DNA of 10,078 nt, taken from Thioalkalivibrio sp. Lineage in GTDB: Bacteria > Pseudomonadota > Gammaproteobacteria > Ectothiorhodospirales > Ectothiorhodospiraceae. Positions 6,710 through 10,078 of the stretch are shown in pieces. The first letter of the stretch is position 1; each line of letters opens with the position of its first letter. The position numbers were made by a program, and so were the translations under genes. A model generated the notes under the pieces. It worked only from the letters and a program-made list of their open reading frames with translations. It did no database searches and was not told the origin of the DNA. The stretch covers positions 1 through 10,078 of the forward strand of contig SLHN01000307.1 in assembly GCA_007136145.1 (NCBI GenBank), read 5' to 3'.

Positions 6710-6769
6710 GACCCATGCCAGCCACGCCCCCCACGAACCGTGGTCGGTGCGCGCGGATGAGGTAAAGGC

Positions 6770-7024
6770 TCAGTCCTTTTCGGGTAACGTGATGTTCAAC
6801 TCGAGGACTTCACAGTCCCCCTCGCGTTCGAGGTTCATCTGTACTGCCTCGTCGTCGACATGAACGTATTTCCGGATCACAGCCAGAATTTCCCGGTGCA
6901 AAGCGGGGAGGTAGTCGGGCCCGCTCCGGTGTGCACGCTCCCGCGCAACGATGATCTGGAGCCTTTCCTTCGCCAGCGACGCGGACTTCGGCCGGGGCGA
7001 GCGGAAATAATCAAAGATACCCAT
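6770..7024 (-). CDS. minE: Cell division topological specificity factor MinE
   Basis: MinE binds MinD at the membrane, stimulates its ATPase and drives the pole-to-pole oscillation that restricts MinCD from mid-cell. With ATG at 7024 the product has 84 residues (E. coli has 88). The N-terminal MGIFDYFRS is the amphipathic membrane-targeting segment; SASLAKERLQIIVARERAHR (about 14-33) is the MinD-contact helix; the topological-specificity beta domain includes LHREILAVIRKYVHVDDEAV and ends LELNITLPEKD. A TTG three codons upstream (7033) is an alternative start that would overlap the minD stop. I prefer the ATG because MGIF resembles known MinE N termini. It follows minD by five bases, so translational coupling is likely. 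It is the last gene of the minus-strand operon. Confidence 0.95.
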   Translation of the reverse strand: MGIFDYFRSPRPKSASLAKERLQIIVARERAHRSGPDYLPALHREILAVIRKYVHVDDEAVQMNLEREGDCEVLELNITLPEKD

Positions 7025-7029
7025 GCCGG

Positions 7030-7839
7030 TCAACCCCCGAACAGACGGCCGAAGAAGCCTTTTTTCTGAATCGTGGTGAAGCGGTACGGACGCTCTTCAC
7101 CGAGAAAACGGGCCACTGAATCCAGGTAGGCCTGGCCAGCGTCGGATTCTTCATCCAGCACGACCGGCACACCCGAGTTCGACGCATTCAGGACCGCCTG
7201 GGATTCGGGGATCACGCCGAGCAGATCGATCGACAGTATGTCCTGTACGTCCTCGATACTCAGCATCTCGCCCTTCTCCACCCGTGCAGGTGAATAGCGG
7301 GTCAGAAGCAGCTTCGCCGGAATGGACCCCTCGCCCTTCTCCGCCTTCCGTGTCTTGCTGGCAAGAATTCCCAGCATGCGATCGGAGTCCCTCACGCTTG
7401 AGACTTCGGGGTTGGTAACGACGATCGCCTCGTCGGCAAAATACGAAGCCATCAGTGCGCCGTGTTCGATTCCGGCCGGACTGTCGCAGACCACGAAGTC
7501 GAATTCCTTCGACATCTCGCCCAGAACACGCTCGACGCCTTCCGTGGTCAGTGCTTCCTTGTCGCGGGTCTGCGACGCGGGAAGGATGAAGAGGTTTTCG
7601 GTGCGCTTGTCCTTGATCAGAGCCTGACGCAGGTTCGCGTCACCGTTGATCACATTGACGAAATCGTAGACGACTCTGCGCTCGCAACCCATGATCAGGT
7701 CCAGGTTGCGCAGTCCCACGTCGAAGTCCACAACCGCCGTCTTCCGGCCCTGCATCGCCAGACCAGTGGCAATGGCGGCGGCGGTCGTGGTCTTGCCAAC
7801 CCCCCCCTTGCCTGAGGTTATCACTACAATGCGTGCCAT
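7030..7839 (-). CDS. minD: Septum site-determining ATPase MinD
   Basis: MinD is a ParA/MinD-family ATPase that dimerises with ATP on the inner membrane, recruits MinC to inhibit FtsZ assembly away from mid-cell, and is released by MinE. The 269-residue product is essentially the E. coli length (270). It shows the deviant Walker A SGKGGVGKTTTAAAIATGL (9-27, signature K11 and K16), the switch region VVDFDVGLRNLDL and VCDSPAGIE. The C-terminal amphipathic helix in TTIQKKGFFGRLFGG is the membrane-targeting sequence. The ATG start has AAGGAG 11 bases upstream. It lies 66 bases after minC and couples to minE. No deviation from canonical MinD is visible. Confidence 0.98.
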   Translation of the reverse strand: MARIVVITSGKGGVGKTTTAAAIATGLAMQGRKTAVVDFDVGLRNLDLIMGCERRVVYDFVNVINGDANLRQALIKDKRTENLFILPASQTRDKEALTTEGVERVLGEMSKEFDFVVCDSPAGIEHGALMASYFADEAIVVTNPEVSSVRDSDRMLGILASKTRKAEKGEGSIPAKLLLTRYSPARVEKGEMLSIEDVQDILSIDLLGVIPESQAVLNASNSGVPVVLDEESDAGQAYLDSVARFLGEERPYRFTTIQKKGFFGRLFGG

Positions 7840-7905
7840 AGAGCCTGCATCTCCTTGGTGTATTGAATCTTTTCCAGCAGCCCAAGCCCGACAGACGATG
7901 TCGCG

Positions 7906-8661
7906 CTAGATCTCGGTAATACGAATGGTTTCCCCCGATAACGTGATCAGCCGGTTTTCGCCCCTCTCGTGATCGAGAATGTCTTCCGAAATTCGGTAGT
8001 GCCCGCCGATGGCAATCAATTCGGCGTCCAGGCGCCGACAGAAGATCTGTGCGGACACCAGCCCCCGCACGCCGGCCAGAGCCCGGCCACGCAATGCCCC
8101 GTAGACATGTATATGACCGTCCGCCAGAACCTCCGCGCCGGCGGACACGGCACCGGTCACGATCAGGTCGCCCCCGCGCGCATAGATCTGCTGCCCAGAG
8201 CGCACGGGTTGGGTAATCACACGAGTGGGTGTATGCACGGCCGGGGACGCCGGCCGTGGCTCGGGCGCCGCGGGCTCGGCGGGTTTCGGCGATGGCGTAG
8301 CGGCGGGGCTCGCGGCGCCCTTGCCACTCAGAACCAGCAGCGGCAGACCACTGGCATCCGCGAGCGGTTGAGTGGCGGTTTCTCCCTTCTGGAGACCAAT
8401 CAATTTGAAGCCATGCTGGCGCACATGCTCGAACGCGACCAGAAGATCGGGAACCGCGACCTGACCGAGCGAGTCGATGTCCAGCACCACAGGCATATCG
8501 CGCATCAGATCGGGGGCTTCGGCCATCCGGGCGCCCAAGGCGATGTCCAGTTCTTTCGGATCGCTGCTATGGAGACGCAGGATGGACACCAACATCATGC
8601 GCCCTTTCAGTTCTATGGCGCGCAAAGCATCTCCCTGGGCGCGGGCTGAATCACGAGGCAT
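7906..8661 (-). CDS. minC: Septum site-determining protein MinC
   Basis: MinC is the FtsZ-antagonising effector of the Min system, brought to polar membranes by MinD. The 251-residue product has the two-domain layout of the family. The N-terminal FtsZ-inhibiting domain covers about 14-112, with IELKGRMMLVSILRL and PVVLDIDSLG visible. An Ala/Pro-rich linker occupies about 115-145 (for example AATPSPKPAEPAAPEP). The C-terminal beta-helical, MinD-binding domain starts about residue 148: RSGQQIYARGGDLIVTGAVS, then GHIHVYGALRGRALAGVRG. The ATG at 8661 is chosen by domain fit; the upstream GGGTGA is a modest ribosome-binding site. It is the first gene of minCDE, so the operon promoter should lie in 8662-8819. 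Confidence 0.96.
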   Translation of the reverse strand: MPRDSARAQGDALRAIELKGRMMLVSILRLHSSDPKELDIALGARMAEAPDLMRDMPVVLDIDSLGQVAVPDLLVAFEHVRQHGFKLIGLQKGETATQPLADASGLPLLVLSGKGAASPAATPSPKPAEPAAPEPRPASPAVHTPTRVITQPVRSGQQIYARGGDLIVTGAVSAGAEVLADGHIHVYGALRGRALAGVRGLVSAQIFCRRLDAELIAIGGHYRISEDILDHERGENRLITLSGETIRITEI

Positions 8662-8713
8662 GAATCACCCGAAATCCTTGGTTTCTCTGATTTGAAGGGT
8701 ATGGCATCGGCGC

Positions 8714-8719
8714 ATTGTA
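8714..8719 (-). promoter_or_regulatory. Possible -10 element of the minCDE promoter
   Basis: Read on the minus strand the bases are TACAAT, close to the sigma-70 -10 consensus, about 53 bases upstream of the minC ATG. No convincing -35 lies 16-18 bases further upstream (TTGATC at 8744-8749 is 24 bases away), so this is weak. Confidence 0.22.
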
Positions 8720-8760
8720 TCCATTCACGGCTCTGAAGGCATGGATCAAACGCGTGATCC

Positions 8761-8784
8761 TGCCCCGGAAGACGATTCGGGGCA
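8761..8784 (-). terminator. GC-rich hairpin downstream of the DUF1295 gene
   Basis: TGCCCCG (8761-8767) pairs with CGGGGCA (8778-8784) around a 10-base loop, 35 bases after the DUF1295 stop and upstream of minC. It could end the cfa-DUF1295 transcript before the min operon. The following minus-strand bases contain no T-run, so it would not be a classical intrinsic terminator. Confidence 0.3.
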
Positions 8785-8819
8785 AGTCGGCTGCCGTCAC
8801 AACGCGTCCCAGCCGTCAG

Positions 8820-9584
8820 TCAGCGCCTGCGAAAACCCGGGATCAGTGCGTTGGTGCGCTCGGCGTATTCACGATAGCCGGGCCGATTCTCGCGCATGCG
8901 CCGATCCAGCAGGGTCACGCCGGAAACCCGCAGGATCAGGAAAATCATCAGCGCCACGCTGGGCAAGGCCCACCAGCCGCCGAATGCCATCGCCAGCAGG
9001 CCATAGCCAAGCCAGACGACGATTTCACCGAAGTAGTTCGGGTGCCGGCTGAAAGACCAGAGACCACGGTCCATCACCCTTCCACGGTTTTCGGGGTCGG
9101 CCTTGAAACGGGCGAGCTGCCAGTCAGAGACCGCCTCGTAGAGAAAACCGACGATCCAGAACGCCCAGCCCAGCCAGACCAGGCCCCAAGCCGGGTTACC
9201 ACCCTGCACACTGGCGAGAATCGGCAACCCGATCACTGCCACCAGCACCCCCTGCAACCAGAAAATCGTGAACAGACTGCGCGTGGCGAAGGCTTGGTCG
9301 GAGCGACCCTCGCGCATCTCCGAATACCGGGCGTCCTCGCCATGACCCCAGTTGCGCCAGGTAATGTGCGCGGAGAGACGGAGGCCCCAAAGGATCAACG
9401 GGCCGAGCATTACCCAGGCAGTCGCTGGGGTGCCGGAGAGCAGCCACCATACGAATGCGACAACAATGAAACCCAGCCCCCAGAAGCGATCAACCAGGCT
9501 CGCATCCCGGAGCGGCACGCTGAAAATCCATACCAGACTCATCAGTGCGATCGCCGCCAGCAAGCCGAAAAGGAACAAGGTCAT
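8820..9584 (-). CDS. DUF1295 integral membrane protein (steroid-5-alpha-reductase/ICMT-like)
   Basis: This 254-residue membrane protein has about six or seven hydrophobic segments (for example 3-22, 35-50, 55-70, 105-125, 135-150, 188-220). The DUF1295 signature is clear: SLVDRFWGLGF (29-39), RNWGHGEDARYSEMR (77-91), the cytosolic loop DRGLWSFSRHPNYFGE (172-187), and a C terminus ending RPGYREYAERTNALIPGFRR. The RHPNYFGE region resembles the cofactor-binding part of isoprenylcysteine methyltransferases and sterol reductases, suggesting reductase or methyltransferase chemistry on a lipid; the actual reaction is unknown to me. The ATG at 9584 has AAGGGTGA just upstream. It lies 204 bases downstream of a cyclopropane-synthase gene on the same strand, a pairing I recall from other proteobacteria, which fits a lipid-modifying role. 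Confidence 0.9.
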   Translation of the reverse strand: MTLFLFGLLAAIALMSLVWIFSVPLRDASLVDRFWGLGFIVVAFVWWLLSGTPATAWVMLGPLILWGLRLSAHITWRNWGHGEDARYSEMREGRSDQAFATRSLFTIFWLQGVLVAVIGLPILASVQGGNPAWGLVWLGWAFWIVGFLYEAVSDWQLARFKADPENRGRVMDRGLWSFSRHPNYFGEIVVWLGYGLLAMAFGGWWALPSVALMIFLILRVSGVTLLDRRMRENRPGYREYAERTNALIPGFRRR

Positions 9585-9743
9585 GGGATCACCCTTGGAA
9601 ATCGAATGAAAGTATTTCTGAGCCTGTTTTCATGCCCCCGGACTGGCGGTACCCGTAATGGTGAACGACCCAGGGGAACGCTGAACACAGTGAATTCCGC
9701 CGTTCGAGACCCGAAGGCTTGGGGCCAGGGTTGGCGCGGCAAC

Positions 9744-9777
9744 GGTACGGTTCGGCTTGCGCCTCACGGAACCCTGC
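9744..9777 (-). repeat. Intergenic repeat, A arm, copy 4
   Basis: Read on the minus strand, this 34-base segment begins GCAGGGTTCCGTGAGGCGC and ends GCCGAACCGTACC. It matches the A arm at 3075-3107 with three substitutions and one inserted base. It lies 11 bases after the cfa stop. A very degenerate B-like stretch may exist near 9689-9712. The rest of the 204-base gap (9585-9788) shows no gene. The AT-richer bases at 9590-9635 could hold a promoter for the DUF1295 gene, but I cannot name its boxes. Confidence 0.75.
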
Positions 9778-9788
9778 TGAACGGACTC

Positions 9789-10078
9789 TCACGCTGAGCC
9801 CGGCACGATGCCAGGTGATCGCGGTGGCGCGGTCGGCGCAGTGCCTGAAGGACGTTCGAACAGGACATGCGACACAAACCACTCGTTGCCGTCACAGTAA
9901 CCGAACAGCTCCGCACAGGCCATGTAGAACATGCGCCAGCGCTGAAACCACAGCCCTGCCTCGATGCCGTAGGTCTGTTCGAACAGCGGCATGATCGCAT
10001 CGCGGGCCGCATCCTGCCGGCGCAGCCACTCGTTGCAGGTCCGCGCGTAGTGCCGCCCGTTCACGCGCCACTGCCGAA
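9789..10078 (-). CDS. cfa: Cyclopropane-fatty-acyl-phospholipid synthase family, C-terminal part (start lies right of the window)
   Basis: About the last 95 residues are visible before the TGA at 9791-9789; the frame continues through the right edge. Enzymes of this family add a SAM-derived methylene or methyl group across the double bond of unsaturated acyl chains in membrane phospholipids. The visible segment has the family's C-terminal pattern: NGRHYARTCNEWLRR, then AIMPLFEQTYG, and FQRWRMFYMACAELFGY followed by EWFVSHVLFER. The catalytic and SAM-binding parts are outside the window, so a related methyltransferase making other fatty-acid modifications cannot be excluded. The last 20 or so residues (PSGTAPTAPPRSPGIVPGSA) are a low-complexity tail. 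The adjacent DUF1295 gene on the same strand supports a lipid-modification unit. Confidence 0.88.
   Translation of the reverse strand, partial: RQWRVNGRHYARTCNEWLRRQDAARDAIMPLFEQTYGIEAGLWFQRWRMFYMACAELFGYCDGNEWFVSHVLFERPSGTAPTAPPRSPGIVPGSA

Noticed and set aside
8715..9797. 360-codon plus-strand frame opposite the DUF1295 gene
   Set aside because: It overlaps a well-supported membrane protein on the other strand and translates to low-quality Pro/His/Arg-rich sequence.
1..10078. CRISPR array, tRNA/rRNA genes, transposase, toxin-antitoxin or phage genes
   Set aside because: No regularly spaced direct repeats, cloverleaf-like segments or mobile/defence protein motifs were seen. The repeat arms are few, inverted and irregularly spaced.

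Overview
The window is GC-rich, gene-dense bacterial chromosome. Gene content and order (minC-minD-minE in one operon, ubiG, mtgA, a YbiO-type MscS channel, a cyclopropane-synthase gene beside a DUF1295 gene) point to a gammaproteobacterium, possibly near the Ectothiorhodospiraceae/Chromatiales. The taxonomic guess is an inference from gene families and general sequence character, not a computed placement. There is no phage, plasmid, transposase, CRISPR array, tRNA or rRNA visible.

Layout, left to right: the 3' part of an FGGY sugar kinase of the D-ribulokinase type (+, cut by the left edge). Convergent to it is a two-gene minus-strand unit, ubiG (ubiquinone O-methyltransferase) followed by an uncharacterised 108-residue protein. 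Divergent from ubiG is mtgA (peptidoglycan glycosyltransferase, +). Next on the plus strand come a large signal-peptide-bearing MscS-family channel resembling E. coli YbiO and a membrane zinc metallopeptidase of the YugP family. Convergent to these is the minCDE division-site operon on the minus strand. Upstream of minC, also on the minus strand, lie a DUF1295 membrane protein and, cut by the right edge, the C-terminal part of a cyclopropane-fatty-acyl-phospholipid synthase.

Functionally this is mostly housekeeping: respiratory quinone synthesis, cell-wall polymerisation, osmotic protection, membrane proteostasis, division-site placement and membrane lipid modification. Nothing shows that these units form one pathway.

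The most distinctive non-genic signal is a family of about 32-34-base repeat arms of two related types (A and B). They occur in four intergenic regions: after the kinase, between mtgA and the channel gene, between yugP and minE, and between cfa and the DUF1295 gene. One B arm is identical over 33 bases (inverted) to another about 5.8 kb away and supplies the kinase stop codon. I see no convincing new biological system; the repeats, the small unknown protein, and a 22-base perfect palindrome upstream of yugP are the items most worth a second look.
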